DNA of 64,000 nt from Cohaesibacter intestini (GTDB lineage: Bacteria; Pseudomonadota; Alphaproteobacteria; Rhizobiales; Cohaesibacteraceae): positions 1,054,001-1,118,000 of the forward strand of contig NZ_QODK01000002.1 in NCBI RefSeq assembly GCF_003324485.1, written 5' to 3'. Positions within the stretch are counted from its first letter, which is position 1; each line of letters opens with the position of its first letter. Below, in pieces: positions 38,972-48,886 of this stretch. Both the position numbers and the translations under genes were made by a program. The notes under the pieces were generated by a model that was given only the letters and a program-made list of their open reading frames with translations, was not told the origin of the DNA and made no database searches.

Positions 38972-39853
38972 CTAGTGATCGACGTTGGACCACAGCTTGC
39001 GCTTGGTGAAGAACAGCAGACCGGCAAAGACGATCAGGAAGATCAGGGCGTTGATACCAACGCGCTTGCGTTCTTCCAGCTTCGGTTCTGCCGTCCACAT
39101 CAGGAATGCGGTGACGTCCTTGGCATATTGCTCAAGCGTCATCGGCGTACCATCGGTATATTCCACCAGCTCATCAGACAATGGCGGCGCCATGCCGATA
39201 GCAACACCATTGGCGAAGAATGGGTTGTAATGCTTGTCACCGACTTTCTCAGCCAGTTCGGCAGGCACTTCATCCTTGTAACCGGTCAGCAGGCTATAGA
39301 CATAGTCGGCGCCATATTCCTGATAGGTGGTGATCGGATGCCAGATCATGCGCACCAGATCGGTGAGCAACTGATTGTGCAGGTCCGGACCAACATTGGC
39401 AGCGCGTGCCTTGGTGATCAGCGACAGATCAGGAGGATAGGCCCCACCGTTGGCAGCCTTGGCTTCCTCCGGATTGGCAAATGGAGACGGGAAGCGATCG
39501 AACGGTTTGGCGGGACGGGTGAACATCTCGCCATCGCTGTTCGGGCCATCTTCGACTTCATATTCGGCAGCCAGAGCCTTGATCTGCTCTTCGTTATAGC
39601 CAAGCGCACCCTCTTCGCCGAGGTTACGGAAGGCAATATACTCCAACGAGTGACAGCTGGAACAGACTTCCTTGTAGATCTGGAAGCCACGCTGCAATTG
39701 TGCCTTGTCAAACTTGCCGAACGGGCCAGAGAAGCTCCAGTCCTGCTTTTCGACATGCACGCCACCACCTGCGGCCAGTGCTGCGGCGGATGACACCGCC
39801 ATGGCACCAGCTACAACGAGCGCGCGAACCGTGTTTTTGGTCAGCGTAATCAT
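38972..39853 (-). CDS. petC: Cytochrome c1 of the bc1 complex
   Basis: Periplasm-facing c-type cytochrome of complex III, 293 residues. The signal peptide (MITLTKNTVRALVVAGAMAVSSAAALA in two stretches) is followed by the haem attachment motif CSSCH (C64, C67, H68). The axial Met is probably in NGVAIGMAPPLSD. DLSLITKARAANVGP and ADYVYSLLTGYKD are typical. A C-terminal helix (INALIFLIVFAGLLFF) anchors it. The frame is open upstream, but the ATG at 39853 starts the signal peptide. Confidence 0.97.
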   Translation of the reverse strand: MITLTKNTVRALVVAGAMAVSSAAALAAGGGVHVEKQDWSFSGPFGKFDKAQLQRGFQIYKEVCSSCHSLEYIAFRNLGEEGALGYNEEQIKALAAEYEVEDGPNSDGEMFTRPAKPFDRFPSPFANPEEAKAANGGAYPPDLSLITKARAANVGPDLHNQLLTDLVRMIWHPITTYQEYGADYVYSLLTGYKDEVPAELAEKVGDKHYNPFFANGVAIGMAPPLSDELVEYTDGTPMTLEQYAKDVTAFLMWTAEPKLEERKRVGINALIFLIVFAGLLFFTKRKLWSNVDH

Positions 39854-39875
39854 GGTTTTACCCTTTCCTCGCCCG

Positions 39876-41129
39876 TTATTCTGCAGGTTCTGCAGCAGCA
39901 GATCCGCCATGTTTCGCCAAGACCGCTTCACTGATTGAAGCAGGCAGCTCCTTCGGCTTTTCGATAAAGCCGAGCACAGGCAGAACAATGATGAAATATG
40001 CGAAATACAGCGCGGTGAAGATCTGCGACGCAATCACATAATTGCCTTCCGCCGGCTTCGCACCCAGATAGCCAAGGGCCAGACAGGTTACAGCGAAGAT
40101 CCAGAAAGCAATACGACCGATTGGGCGATAGTTCATCGAACGCACCTTGGAAGTATCCAGCCAAGGCAGAACGAACAGAACCGCAATCGCACCAAACATC
40201 AGCAACACGCCGCCCAGTTTATCAGGCACAGCACGCAGGATCGCATAGAATGGCAGGAAGTACCATTCCGGCACGATGTGCGGAGGCGTGACAAGCGGAT
40301 CAGCCGGGATATAGTTATCCGGATGGCCCATGAAGTTCGGCACCATGAACATCATCCACGCAAAGAAGATGAAGAAGACGATGATCGCATACAGGTCTTT
40401 CACCGTGTAGTATGGCGTGAATGCGACGGTGTCTTTGCTGTCCTTGACTTCAACGCCGGTCGGGTTGTTGTTGCCCACTTCGTGGAAGGCCCAGATATGC
40501 AGGCCGACAACGCCAGCCAGCATGAATGGCAGCAGATAGTGCAGCGAGAAGAAGCGGTTCAGCGTTGCGTTATCAACGGCAAAGCCACCCCACAGCCACT
40601 CAACAATCGGACCACCGACAACCGGGAAGGCCGAGAAGAGGTTGGTGATAACGGTCGCACCCCAGAAGGACATCTGACCCCAAGGCAGAACATAGCCCAT
40701 GAAGCCGGTTGCCATCATCAGAAGGAAGATGACCACACCAAGAATCCAGACAACCTCACGAGGCTCTTTGTAGGAACCATAGTAAAGGCCGCGGAAAATA
40801 TGGATATAAACGGCGATGAAGAACATCGACGCGCCGTTGGCATGCATGTAACGCATGAACCAGCCCCAGTTCACGTCGCGCATAATATGCTCGACGGAAG
40901 AGAAAGCCATCGCGGTATTGGGCGTATAATGCATGACCAGCACAATGCCGGTGATGATCTGGACGACAAGGCACATCGCGAGGATGGCACCAAAGGTCCA
41001 GAAGTAATTGAGATTCTTCGGAACAGGGTATGCAACGAAGGAGCCGTGCGCGAAACTGATGATCGGCAGGCGGCGCTCCATCCATTTAACCAACCCGTTC
41101 TGCGGCTCGAAAGTCGAATGTCCGCTCAT
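39876..41129 (-). CDS. petB: Cytochrome b of the bc1 complex
   Basis: Quinol-oxidising core subunit of complex III, 417 residues with eight helices. Haem-ligand histidines lie in the second and fourth helices ([25 protein letters not shown], with a further [13 protein letters not shown] and [11 protein letters not shown]). The Qo-site PEWY motif is intact ([16 protein letters not shown]). AAGGAGA precedes the ATG. It begins 30 nt after the Rieske gene. Confidence 0.97.
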   Translation of the reverse strand: MSGHSTFEPQNGLVKWMERRLPIISFAHGSFVAYPVPKNLNYFWTFGAILAMCLVVQIITGIVLVMHYTPNTAMAFSSVEHIMRDVNWGWFMRYMHANGASMFFIAVYIHIFRGLYYGSYKEPREVVWILGVVIFLLMMATGFMGYVLPWGQMSFWGATVITNLFSAFPVVGGPIVEWLWGGFAVDNATLNRFFSLHYLLPFMLAGVVGLHIWAFHEVGNNNPTGVEVKDSKDTVAFTPYYTVKDLYAIIVFFIFFAWMMFMVPNFMGHPDNYIPADPLVTPPHIVPEWYFLPFYAILRAVPDKLGGVLLMFGAIAVLFVLPWLDTSKVRSMNYRPIGRIAFWIFAVTCLALGYLGAKPAEGNYVIASQIFTALYFAYFIIVLPVLGFIEKPKELPASISEAVLAKHGGSAAAEPAE

Positions 41130-41159
41130 AACTGGTCTCCTTAAGACAAATGCCGTGCG

Positions 41160-41684
41160 TCAGCCGATCTTGATAACAGTATCGGACAGGAATTCGTAAG
41201 GCGGGATTTCCAGGTTCAGCGGAGCTGGCCCCTTACGGATACGCCCTGCGGTGTCATAGTGCGAACCGTGGCATGGGCAGAACCAGCCCTCATAGTCGCC
41301 GGACTCACCCAGTGGCACGCAGCCAAGATGCGTACAGATACCGATTTGCACCAGCCATTGTTCTTTTCCTGGCTTGGTACGCTCTACATCGGTCTGTGGA
41401 TCTCGCAAGCTCGCGACATCAACGGCCTTGGCCGCATCAATCTCTGCCTGTGTACGATACCGGATGAAAATCGGCTTTCCGCGCCATTTGGCGACAATGC
41501 CCTGGCCTTCTTCGAGAGAAGAAACATCCACTTCGATCGAAGCAAGTGCCAGTGCGGAAGCATCGGGATTCATCTGGTCAATAAATGGCCAAGCAAGCGC
41601 AGCTGCGCCAACGGCCCCAAACGCGCCAGTTGCGATGTAAAGAAAATCGCGGCGGGTATGTTCTGCCTTATCGCTGGTAGCCAA
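41160..41684 (-). CDS. petA: Ubiquinol-cytochrome c reductase iron-sulfur (Rieske) subunit
   Basis: A 174-residue [2Fe-2S] protein. Cluster motifs CTHLGC and CPCHGSHYD are intact. The N-terminus [25 protein letters not shown] carries the twin-arginine signal that also serves as membrane anchor. It appears to start at TTG (41684), with AGGA 7 nt upstream; I find no ATG or GTG that keeps the twin-arginine segment. First gene of petABC. Confidence 0.96.
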   Translation of the reverse strand: MATSDKAEHTRRDFLYIATGAFGAVGAAALAWPFIDQMNPDASALALASIEVDVSSLEEGQGIVAKWRGKPIFIRYRTQAEIDAAKAVDVASLRDPQTDVERTKPGKEQWLVQIGICTHLGCVPLGESGDYEGWFCPCHGSHYDTAGRIRKGPAPLNLEIPPYEFLSDTVIKIG

Positions 41685-41978
41685 GGCTAGGTCCTCTTCT
41701 AACCAGTGTCCAACTCAAGCTCGCCCTCTCCAAACCTTAGTCAGACATCCTTACTGCTGGATGTTTCGGTCCCACGACGTCAGACGAGCCAATTCAATAA
41801 AAGACGTCCTAAAGGCGGACATCTGCGGATATCTTTTTGCATTGAAACACCGCCTTGTCCAGAGCGGCAAACCAATCTAGTGCGATTTGTGGCTATATGT
41901 GCATCACACATTCGTCTTATGCAGCTCTACGTTGGGACAATATGTCTCAGACCATCCTTTCCGGGTGGAAAAGACACG
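41685..41978. other. petABC upstream region
   Basis: About 290 nt between the Rieske start and the ABC transporter terminator. The petABC promoter must lie here. I see no clear palindromic operator, including nothing resembling the TTAAGTCA repeat found next to the PetP-like gene. Confidence 0.4.
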
Positions 41979-42016
41979 CAAAAACCCGCCGACCTCCATC
42001 AAGGAGCCCGGCGGGC
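41979..42016 (-). terminator. Rho-independent terminator after ABC transporter
   Basis: On the minus strand CCCGCCG (42015-42009) pairs with CGGCGGG (41991-41985), with an inner CTCC/GGAG helix, followed by TTTTTG. Confidence 0.8.
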
Positions 42017-42113
42017 TGCGATTTTGGGGAAGGCTGCACTGATTCTCACCATCACAACCATGCCGCCTGTTTTACACATCAAATGTCGGGGCGACGCCCC
42101 GAATCCGACGCCA

Positions 42114-43937
42114 TCAAGCGATGAAACCACCCGATTGCCGTTCCCACAGGCTGGCATAGAGACCACCCTTGGTAAGCAGCTCCTCGTGACTGCCCATCTC
42201 GATGATCCGGCCAGCATCCATGACGATCAGCCGGTCCATCGAGGCAATGGTCGACAGCCGGTGCGCGATCGCCAACACCGTTTTGTCTTGCATCAACAGA
42301 TTGAGGCTGTCCTGAATGGCCGCCTCGACCTCGGAGTCCAGCGCCGAAGTTGCCTCATCCAGCACAAGGATCGGCGCGTTCTTGAGGAGAACCCGTGCGA
42401 TGGCGATCCGCTGCCGCTGGCCGCCGGACAACTTGACGCCCCGCTCTCCAACCTGCGCATGAAGCCCTTTGCCACCGGAATTGTCCTCAAGCCCATGAAT
42501 GAAGTCCAAGGCTTGTGCCTTTTCTGCCGCAGCAATGGCTTCAGCTTCAGACGCCCCTTCCCGGCCATAGACGATGTTTTCCAGCACCGTCCGATGCAAC
42601 AGCGAGGTATCCTGTGTCACCACCCCGATCTGGGCGCGCAAGCTGTCCTGCTGCACTTCGCAGACGCTTTGCCCGTCGATCCGGATCGCTCCGGACTTGA
42701 GATCATAGAAGCGCAGCAGCAGATTGATCAGCGTTGACTTGCCCGCTCCGGAGCGGCCAACCAGACCGATCTTTTCGCCCGGTCGAATGACCAGATCGAG
42801 TTGATCGATCACCGGATCTTCCTTGCCATAATCGAACGAGACCTTGTCGAACTCGATTTTTCCGTGAGGAACCGCAAGAGGAACAGCGGATGCTTTGTCG
42901 AGCACGATCTGGGGTTGGGAAATCGTGCCGATCCCGTCCTGAATCGTCCCGACATTCTCAAACACACCGCCCACTTCCCAAAGGATCCATTCCGACATAC
43001 CACGCAACCGCAGCACCAGACCCGTTGCAAGTGCCACGTCACCGGGTGTGACCACACCCTGATGCCAGTAATAGATGGCGACCACCACAGTGCCCAGCAA
43101 CAGCAACTGGTTGATCGTCTTGAGCGCGATCTCGAGCACGGTCACCAGACGCATCTGCCGATAGACTGCATCCATGAAGCCGACCATTGAGCCTTTGGCA
43201 TAATTGTCTTCCCGCGCCGCATGGGAGAACAGCTTGACGACCGAGATGTTCGAATAGGCATCGACAATCTTGCCGGTCATGTCAGAGCGCGCATCCGCCT
43301 GCTTGCGGGAAATCTCCCGCAGGCGCGGCACAAAGATCACCAACACGCCGATATAGCCGACGATCCACATCGCCATCGGCATGGCCATCTGCCATTTCGC
43401 CTGAGACAGAAGAAACAGCGCCGACATGAAATAGACCGTGACGAACACGAACACATCGGCCATCCGGGTGATGACCTCACGCACCGCGAGCGCCGTTTGC
43501 ATCAGCTTTTGGGCGACACGCCCGGCAAACTCGTCCTGATAAAAGGACATCGACTGGCGCAAAAGATAGCGGTGAACCCGCCACCGGATCGACATGGGAT
43601 AGTTGCCCATGATTGTCTGATGAAACAGGAACTGCCAGACAAACTCGATCACCGGCATGACCAACAGGACCAGAATACCGATCCACAGCAATTCGTCGCC
43701 ATGATCGTCAAAAAAGGTCTCTGGTGTCGAGGTTGAGAACCAGTTGACCAGATCCCCGACAAAGCCATAGAGCGCCACTTCAATGACCGCGATGGTGGCA
43801 CTCATCAGCGAAACGAGCAGCAGATAGGGCGCAATCGGCTTGGTATAGTGCCAGCAGAAGCCCCAGAAGGACGTGGGCGGCTGTTCCAATGCATCCAGCT
43901 TGAACGGATCAACCAGTTTTTCAAAACGCGAAAACAT
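42114..43937 (-). CDS. ABC transporter, fused permease/ATP-binding (exporter type)
   Basis: A 607-residue half-transporter. Residues 1-330 are a six-helix ABC membrane domain beginning after an amphipathic N-terminus. The nucleotide-binding domain has Walker A GLVGRSGAGKST, the Q-loop VTQDTSLLHRT, signature KLSGGQRQRIAIARVLL, Walker B ILVLDEATSALDSE and switch His AIAHRLSTI. It belongs to the MsbA/multidrug-like group. It should act as a homodimer; the substrate cannot be assigned. It stands alone. Confidence 0.92.
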   Translation of the reverse strand: MFSRFEKLVDPFKLDALEQPPTSFWGFCWHYTKPIAPYLLLVSLMSATIAVIEVALYGFVGDLVNWFSTSTPETFFDDHGDELLWIGILVLLVMPVIEFVWQFLFHQTIMGNYPMSIRWRVHRYLLRQSMSFYQDEFAGRVAQKLMQTALAVREVITRMADVFVFVTVYFMSALFLLSQAKWQMAMPMAMWIVGYIGVLVIFVPRLREISRKQADARSDMTGKIVDAYSNISVVKLFSHAAREDNYAKGSMVGFMDAVYRQMRLVTVLEIALKTINQLLLLGTVVVAIYYWHQGVVTPGDVALATGLVLRLRGMSEWILWEVGGVFENVGTIQDGIGTISQPQIVLDKASAVPLAVPHGKIEFDKVSFDYGKEDPVIDQLDLVIRPGEKIGLVGRSGAGKSTLINLLLRFYDLKSGAIRIDGQSVCEVQQDSLRAQIGVVTQDTSLLHRTVLENIVYGREGASEAEAIAAAEKAQALDFIHGLEDNSGGKGLHAQVGERGVKLSGGQRQRIAIARVLLKNAPILVLDEATSALDSEVEAAIQDSLNLLMQDKTVLAIAHRLSTIASMDRLIVMDAGRIIEMGSHEELLTKGGLYASLWERQSGGFIA

Positions 43938-44311
43938 CGCATGGCTCCAAAAGAACTGCGTGAAAAGGATTGGTTTGGTTGAATGGATGTTCGAACAGGC
44001 GACAGACGCGATACCAGCTTGGGGCCCATCCAGCGAAGAGAGCCGGACCCTATCATATCAGGGAAGAAAAGGTGAACAAATCAGCCATTTCCCGCAGTTG
44101 CGGCAAATCTGTGACATTATTCCCACGATTTCCCGTCAAACCATCCGGTTTATCCTTGCTGCATCCGACCAGCCAATAGGGCCGCACCGTGGCTCCCTGC
44201 GCCCTCGAGCAAAGCAGATGGCAAGCAAAGCGCGGGGAAATCACCGCACCAAGACGCAAAAGTTCGACAAAGACCATTGCCATTGCCGGTCACTTGCGCG
44301 AAACCAGATGT
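43938..44311. other. Divergent gap between ABC transporter and trmL
   Basis: About 370 nt. Open frames on both strands here lack an RBS and family-like sequence. No hairpin with a T-run and no RNA gene is recognised. Promoters for both flanking genes are expected. Confidence 0.35.
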
Positions 44312-44779
44312 ATGACTGACTTATCCATTGCCCTTTACCAGCCCGACATCCCGCAAAATACCGGCACCATCTTGCGGATGGCCGCCTGTCTTGACCTGCA
44401 TGTCCATATCATCGAGCCTTGCGGGTTCGCACTCAGCGATCGCACCTTGAAACGGGCGGGCATGGACTATCTCGAACGCTCTCGATACACCAAGCACCTG
44501 TCGTGGGATCACTTTTCGGACTGGGTGCGCGATGAACACAAACGCCTCGTGTTGGCCACCACCAAGGCCAACCAGAGCTTCCTCGACATACCCTATGCCG
44601 ACGGCGACATTCTGCTCTTTGGTCGCGAATCCGTCGGCGTGCCAGACGATGTGCATGCCAGAGCCGACATCCGCATGACGATTCCGATGAAGCAAGGCGA
44701 GCGTTCCCTCAATCTTGCCATTTCCACTGCCATGGTCGCGACCGAAGCCATGCGTCAATTGAAAGCCTTTCCGAGATGA
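44312..44779 (+). CDS. trmL: tRNA (cytidine(34)-2'-O)-methyltransferase
   Basis: SPOUT-fold methyltransferase that modifies the wobble nucleotide of some leucine tRNAs; 155 residues, the usual length. SPOUT motifs [38 protein letters not shown] and [19 protein letters not shown] form the knotted SAM site. The ATG at 44312 gives the conserved N-terminus. It overlaps hemF by 4 nt (ATGA). Confidence 0.95.
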   Translation: MTDLSIALYQPDIPQNTGTILRMAACLDLHVHIIEPCGFALSDRTLKRAGMDYLERSRYTKHLSWDHFSDWVRDEHKRLVLATTKANQSFLDIPYADGDILLFGRESVGVPDDVHARADIRMTIPMKQGERSLNLAISTAMVATEAMRQLKAFPR

Positions 44780-45693
44780 CCGAGACCATCAATTCGACCT
44801 TGCCGGACGGCCTCCCCCACGACATCGAAGACAAGAAGCAATTGGCCGCCCAATGGTTCGCCGAGCTGCGCGACCAGATCTGCGCAAGCTTTGAGGCCAT
44901 TGAGGATGACATCAAAGGACCGAATGCGGAGATGAAGCCGGGCCGGTTCGAACGCACCCCATGGGAGCGCACCGACCATACCGGGACCAAGGGCGGCGGC
45001 GGCACCATGGCGATCATGAAGGGCCGGGTGTTCGAGAAAGTCGGCGTGCATGTTTCCACCGTTCACGGGGAGTTCGCCCCACAGTTCCGCGACCAGATCC
45101 CTGGTGCATCGGACGACCCGCGCTTCTGGGCGGCTGGCATTTCACTAATCGCCCACTTGCACAATCCCAATGTCCCGGCGGTTCACATGAATACCCGGAT
45201 GATCGTCACCACCAAGCAGTGGTTTGGCGGCGGGGCTGACCTGACCCCGGTATTGGATCGCCGCCGGGTGCAGGACGATCCGGACAGCCAAGATTTCCAC
45301 GCCGCCATGAAACGTGCCTGTGACGCGCATGCTGTGGCCGACTATGACGCCTATAAAGCCTGGTGTGATCGCTACTTTTATCTGCCCCATCGGGATGAGT
45401 CGCGCGGCATTGGCGGCATTTTCTATGATCGCCACAACAAGGGCGACTGGCAGGCGGATTTCGACTTCACCAAGGATGTCGGCCTTGCCTTCCTCGACAT
45501 CTATCCCAAGCTCGTCCGCCGCAACATGGAAGATCCATGGACGCCGGAAGACCGCGAAGAACAGCTCATCCGGCGCGGCCGCTATGTGGAATTCAACCTG
45601 CTTTATGATCGCGGCACGATCTTTGGCCTGAAGACCGGCGGCAATGTCGCCTCGATCCTGTCCTCCATGCCGCCAGAGGTCAAATGGCCCTGA
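44776..45693 (+). CDS. hemF: Oxygen-dependent coproporphyrinogen III oxidase
   Basis: Decarboxylates coproporphyrinogen III to protoporphyrinogen IX with O2; 305 residues. Family marks are [66 protein letters not shown] and the final [22 protein letters not shown] (in adjacent stretches). The start overlaps the trmL stop. Haem supply fits the bc1 genes nearby, though a direct link is not shown. Confidence 0.97.
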   Translation: MTETINSTLPDGLPHDIEDKKQLAAQWFAELRDQICASFEAIEDDIKGPNAEMKPGRFERTPWERTDHTGTKGGGGTMAIMKGRVFEKVGVHVSTVHGEFAPQFRDQIPGASDDPRFWAAGISLIAHLHNPNVPAVHMNTRMIVTTKQWFGGGADLTPVLDRRRVQDDPDSQDFHAAMKRACDAHAVADYDAYKAWCDRYFYLPHRDESRGIGGIFYDRHNKGDWQADFDFTKDVGLAFLDIYPKLVRRNMEDPWTPEDREEQLIRRGRYVEFNLLYDRGTIFGLKTGGNVASILSSMPPEVKWP

Positions 45694-45726
45694 AAGCTGA
45701 CCAGCCTTTCAGCCCATGAAACAATC

Positions 45727-45762
45727 AAAGCGACCCTCAGTCCTCTGTGGGTCGCTTTTTCA
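45727..45762 (+). terminator. Rho-independent terminator after hemF
   Basis: AAAGCGACCC (45727-45736) pairs with GGGTCGCTTT (45749-45758), loop about 12 nt, followed by TT. Confidence 0.82.
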
Positions 45763-45814
45763 AATCATTCTGTATGATGGCAATCGGGTCCGGAACGGCT
45801 AACACACGACCCAG

Positions 45815-47062
45815 TCAGCGACGCATACGCTTGCGGGCCAGCAAAGAAGCCTTGCCCATCGCGAAACCGCTTTCCACCCAGAGCGTCTCCAGATCATGCA
45901 GCCATTCGCCCATCTTTGGGCCGGGCTTGATGCCAAAGGCAATCAGATCCCGCCCATTGATCGGAAAACGCGGAGCGTCCCAAAGATCAAGATTGCGCAT
46001 CATCATCGACAGGGAGGTGAGGTCAGGCGCGATTTGATGGTAGACAAGGGCCAGCATGGCCAGATCCTGTGCCACATCCTTGCCATGCCAATAGGCAAGC
46101 TGCTGCAATCTTTCCTCAGACATATCATCAATGGGGCCAACCCCATTGACCAACCGGACCATGTGGTCCCGCATACGGTTTGGCAACCGCAGGGTCCGCG
46201 CCAGCCGCAAAGCATCTTCCTCGACCTTGACGCACAAAACCGTCAGCAACAAAGGCACGGTCGGTTTCAGATGCATTTCGCGCGACATCGACACCAGACG
46301 GTCAAACCGTCCCAAGCGCGGCACGCAGCGCAAGATATCGCCCAGCATACCACCTTCATGCATCACTTGAAGAGCTTCGGACGCATAGGCTCCGCGCAAC
46401 AGCTTGGTCATTTCCGCCCCCACCCGCTCGGCAGACAGGGAGGACAGATTGCTCTGCGCCTCGATGCAGGCGTGATAGTCCTGGTCGCTGAAATGCTTGC
46501 CATAATGGGCATAAAACCGGAAGAAGCGCAGCACCCGGAGATAATCCTCGGCAATCCGCTCTGAAGCATCACCAATGAACCGCACACAGCGAATGCGCGC
46601 ATCCGCAATGCCCAGCCCGGTCGGATCATAAAGGCGCCCCTCATGGTCCAGATACAGGGCATTCATCGTGAAGTCTCGACGCCGGGCATCCTCCGCCCAG
46701 TCGCTGCCAAAAGCCACCTTGGCGTGCCGCCCGTCCGTTTCGACATCTGAACGCAGGGTGGTGACCTCAAAAGGCGTGTCATCGATCAACAATGTCACGG
46801 TGCCATGGTCCAGCCCCGTTGGCAGCACCCGAATGTCTTCGGCCCGCGCCCAATCCATCACCAGCGAAGGTGGCGCCGTGGTGGCGCAGTCAATGTCCCC
46901 GACAGGTTCCCCGAGCAGAGCGTTCCGGACAGCCCCGCCAACAACCCGAACCTCGTGTCCGTCGCGATTGAGCAAGGTGAAGAGCGCCTGCAAATCCGGC
47001 CGATTGAGCCAATCAAAGGCACAATCATCCGTTACGAGAAAAAACCGTTCGTTCGCACTCAT
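45815..47062 (-). CDS. cca: CCA tRNA nucleotidyltransferase
   Basis: Class II tRNA nucleotidyltransferase/poly(A) polymerase-family enzyme that adds or repairs the 3' CCA; 415 residues. The catalytic head is VRVVGGAVRNALLGEPVGDIDCATTAPP (two stretches, with the metal-binding DxD as DID). RRDFTMNALYLDHEGRLYDPTG and ERIAEDYLRVLRFFRFYAHYG follow. The C-terminal helical region is family-typical. It overlaps the DUF6111 gene by 4 nt. It might instead act partly as a poly(A) polymerase. Confidence 0.93.
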   Translation of the reverse strand: MSANERFFLVTDDCAFDWLNRPDLQALFTLLNRDGHEVRVVGGAVRNALLGEPVGDIDCATTAPPSLVMDWARAEDIRVLPTGLDHGTVTLLIDDTPFEVTTLRSDVETDGRHAKVAFGSDWAEDARRRDFTMNALYLDHEGRLYDPTGLGIADARIRCVRFIGDASERIAEDYLRVLRFFRFYAHYGKHFSDQDYHACIEAQSNLSSLSAERVGAEMTKLLRGAYASEALQVMHEGGMLGDILRCVPRLGRFDRLVSMSREMHLKPTVPLLLTVLCVKVEEDALRLARTLRLPNRMRDHMVRLVNGVGPIDDMSEERLQQLAYWHGKDVAQDLAMLALVYHQIAPDLTSLSMMMRNLDLWDAPRFPINGRDLIAFGIKPGPKMGEWLHDLETLWVESGFAMGKASLLARKRMRR

Positions 47063-47325
47063 TCCGCTCTCTTGAATTCCCCGGGCACAACCACCCCATT
47101 GTCAAAATGCGCAGGAACATAGGTCCCACCGGGCGAGTTGTTGTTAATTTGCGACATGATCAGAAAGCCAGCCAGGGTGAAAACCAGCCCGGTGACAATC
47201 AACCAATAGCGCGGCGCATCGATCCACGCCTGACGGTTCAGTTTCTGGGTCAGGAACAAATAACCCGCATACAAAAGGAAGGGCAGCAGGAACAGGATGA
47301 CCTGAGTGATCAAAACGCGGATCAT
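47059..47325 (-). CDS. DUF6111 family small membrane protein
   Basis: An 88-residue protein with two hydrophobic segments (VILFLLPFLLYAGYLFL and YWLIVTGLVFTLAGFLIM). The C-terminus NNNSPGGTYVPAHFDNGVVVPGEF is the family's conserved end. The function is unknown. It overlaps both neighbours by 4 nt, so it is translationally coupled with the NUDIX and CCA genes. Confidence 0.8.
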   Translation of the reverse strand: MIRVLITQVILFLLPFLLYAGYLFLTQKLNRQAWIDAPRYWLIVTGLVFTLAGFLIMSQINNNSPGGTYVPAHFDNGVVVPGEFKRAE

Positions 47326-47951
47326 GAAGAATACACCGTCTCATAAAGGTTGCGTAAAATGCCAGCAGTAACACCCCAGATATAGTGTTCTCCATAAGGC
47401 ATTGCAAAATAATGGCGGGTTTTTCCGCGCCACTCCGCGCTTTTTCTCTGATGGTTGGCTGCATCCATCAAAAAACGCAGCGGCACCTCAAATACATCAG
47501 ACACTTCCCCCGGATTGGGCACCAGATCAAAGCCCTGCCGAACGGTCGACAAGACTGGAAAAATCCGATAGCCGGTCGAGGAAATATAGGGACGCATCTG
47601 ACCGAAAATATCGACAAACTCGGCCTTCAGACCGATTTCCTCATCCGCTTCACGCAAGGCGGCCATCTCTGCCGACAGATCCTCCGCATCCACCTTGCCG
47701 CCGGGAAAGGCGATTTGCCCCGCATGGGACGCCAGATGGTGGGTACGCTGGGTCAGGATCACCGACGCTTCGTCTCCCCGATCGACGATGGGGATCAGCA
47801 CCGCCGCATCCTTGAGCTGCAACACTTCGCCTTCATGCCAAGCCAGATCCTTGATCGGCGTGCGGTCTTCTGGCGCCCGTTGTTGTTCTTCGCACTGTTG
47901 CAGAATGCCCAGCACACGATCCCGAAATGACGGGGCAGAAAAGTCGCTCAT
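47322..47951 (-). CDS. NUDIX hydrolase, CoA pyrophosphatase-like
   Basis: A 209-residue NUDIX enzyme. The NUDIX box is GGKVDAEDLSAEMAALREADEEIGL (residues about 93-117). The preceding LTQRTHHLASHAGQIAFPGG is the CoA/NudL subgroup marker. It probably cleaves CoA or its derivatives to phosphopantetheine and 3',5'-ADP. It is the second gene of a four-gene overlapping operon. Confidence 0.9.
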   Translation of the reverse strand: MSDFSAPSFRDRVLGILQQCEEQQRAPEDRTPIKDLAWHEGEVLQLKDAAVLIPIVDRGDEASVILTQRTHHLASHAGQIAFPGGKVDAEDLSAEMAALREADEEIGLKAEFVDIFGQMRPYISSTGYRIFPVLSTVRQGFDLVPNPGEVSDVFEVPLRFLMDAANHQRKSAEWRGKTRHYFAMPYGEHYIWGVTAGILRNLYETVYSS

Positions 47952-48616
47952 GCATGCACCTCGAAAGCCTCAAGCTCTGCCAACGAGCAAATCGGAAAGA
48001 AAGCACCACCGCTGGCGATCCCATACTGATCCGCATGGGGCTCCTTGCCAGCATCGGCCAAAGCGATCAGGTCATACATCAAGGCGCGCGTCAGGCGCGC
48101 TTCAAGACGACCGCGAACGCGGATATAGGCCTTCAGGCCGCCTGTCTCTGCCTCGAGCTCGAACCGCATGGGATGATCCTGATCGAGCTGGACGAGATCC
48201 CCCAATTGTGTCCGGAACGTCAACCGCCCGCCCGTCTCCGAGTTGCCGTCGCTTGCCATTTCAACAGCCTGAAAATGCGCATCCTCTACTGAGATGCCGA
48301 TTTTCTCGACCGGTGTCACCAGATAGGTCTTGCCATCGGCATCCTTGCGCAGAACCGACGCAAACAGCTTGACCAACGGCAACCGCCCGATCGGTGTGCC
48401 AAGATAGAACCACGTCCCGTCTGCCGCAATCCGCATGTCGAGATCACCGCAAAATTCCGGACTCCATTGATCGACCGGCGGCAGCGGGCGGCCCGCAGGA
48501 CCATCCGACCGACGGATCAAGGCCGCAAGGCTGGCTGGCATCGACGCCAGAGCAACATCGCCCGCATCCTTACCATCGTCAGCCTGCTTGTCATCATGCA
48601 TGTATCCGTCAGACAT
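47948..48616 (-). CDS. DUF1285 domain-containing protein
   Basis: A 222-residue protein whose core matches DUF1285: DLDMRIAADGTWFYLGTPIGRLPLVKLFASVLRKDADGKTYLVTPVEKIGI (in stretches) and FELEAETGGLKAYIRVRGRLEARLTRALMYDLIALAD. The function is unknown. I chose the ATG at 48616 with AAGGA upstream; the frame is open to 48745 but lacks similarity. First gene of the overlapping DUF1285-NUDIX-DUF6111-cca set. Confidence 0.85.
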   Translation of the reverse strand: MSDGYMHDDKQADDGKDAGDVALASMPASLAALIRRSDGPAGRPLPPVDQWSPEFCGDLDMRIAADGTWFYLGTPIGRLPLVKLFASVLRKDADGKTYLVTPVEKIGISVEDAHFQAVEMASDGNSETGGRLTFRTQLGDLVQLDQDHPMRFELEAETGGLKAYIRVRGRLEARLTRALMYDLIALADAGKEPHADQYGIASGGAFFPICSLAELEAFEVHA

Positions 48617-48886
48617 TCCCCAATTTCCTTGCCCCGATTCCTTACTCAGTTCCCTTGCCTCAATGCCCTGACGATCACGCACAAGGACCACCCCACCCGA
48701 ATGCTCATTTCGGATGCGGCTTCCAGTCCATCGTGAATCGCGCATGACATTAGAATGGGTTCACAACGACCCAAAGACAAGGGTTATTCCAATGGGAACG
48801 TGGCAAGTCCTGACTGAATGCAAAGCAAGGCTGGGCATCGCATCCCGCTCAGGGTCAGGAAAGAGCGAGCAAAGGGCCGGCGGAAA

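Noticed and set aside
44053-44283. 76-codon minus-strand ORF between ABC transporter and trmL
   Set aside because: No RBS, atypical composition for a conserved protein, and no context.
44776-45760. Anaerobic (FNR-type) control site for hemF
   Set aside because: No TTGAT-N4-ATCAA pattern was seen near trmL-hemF.
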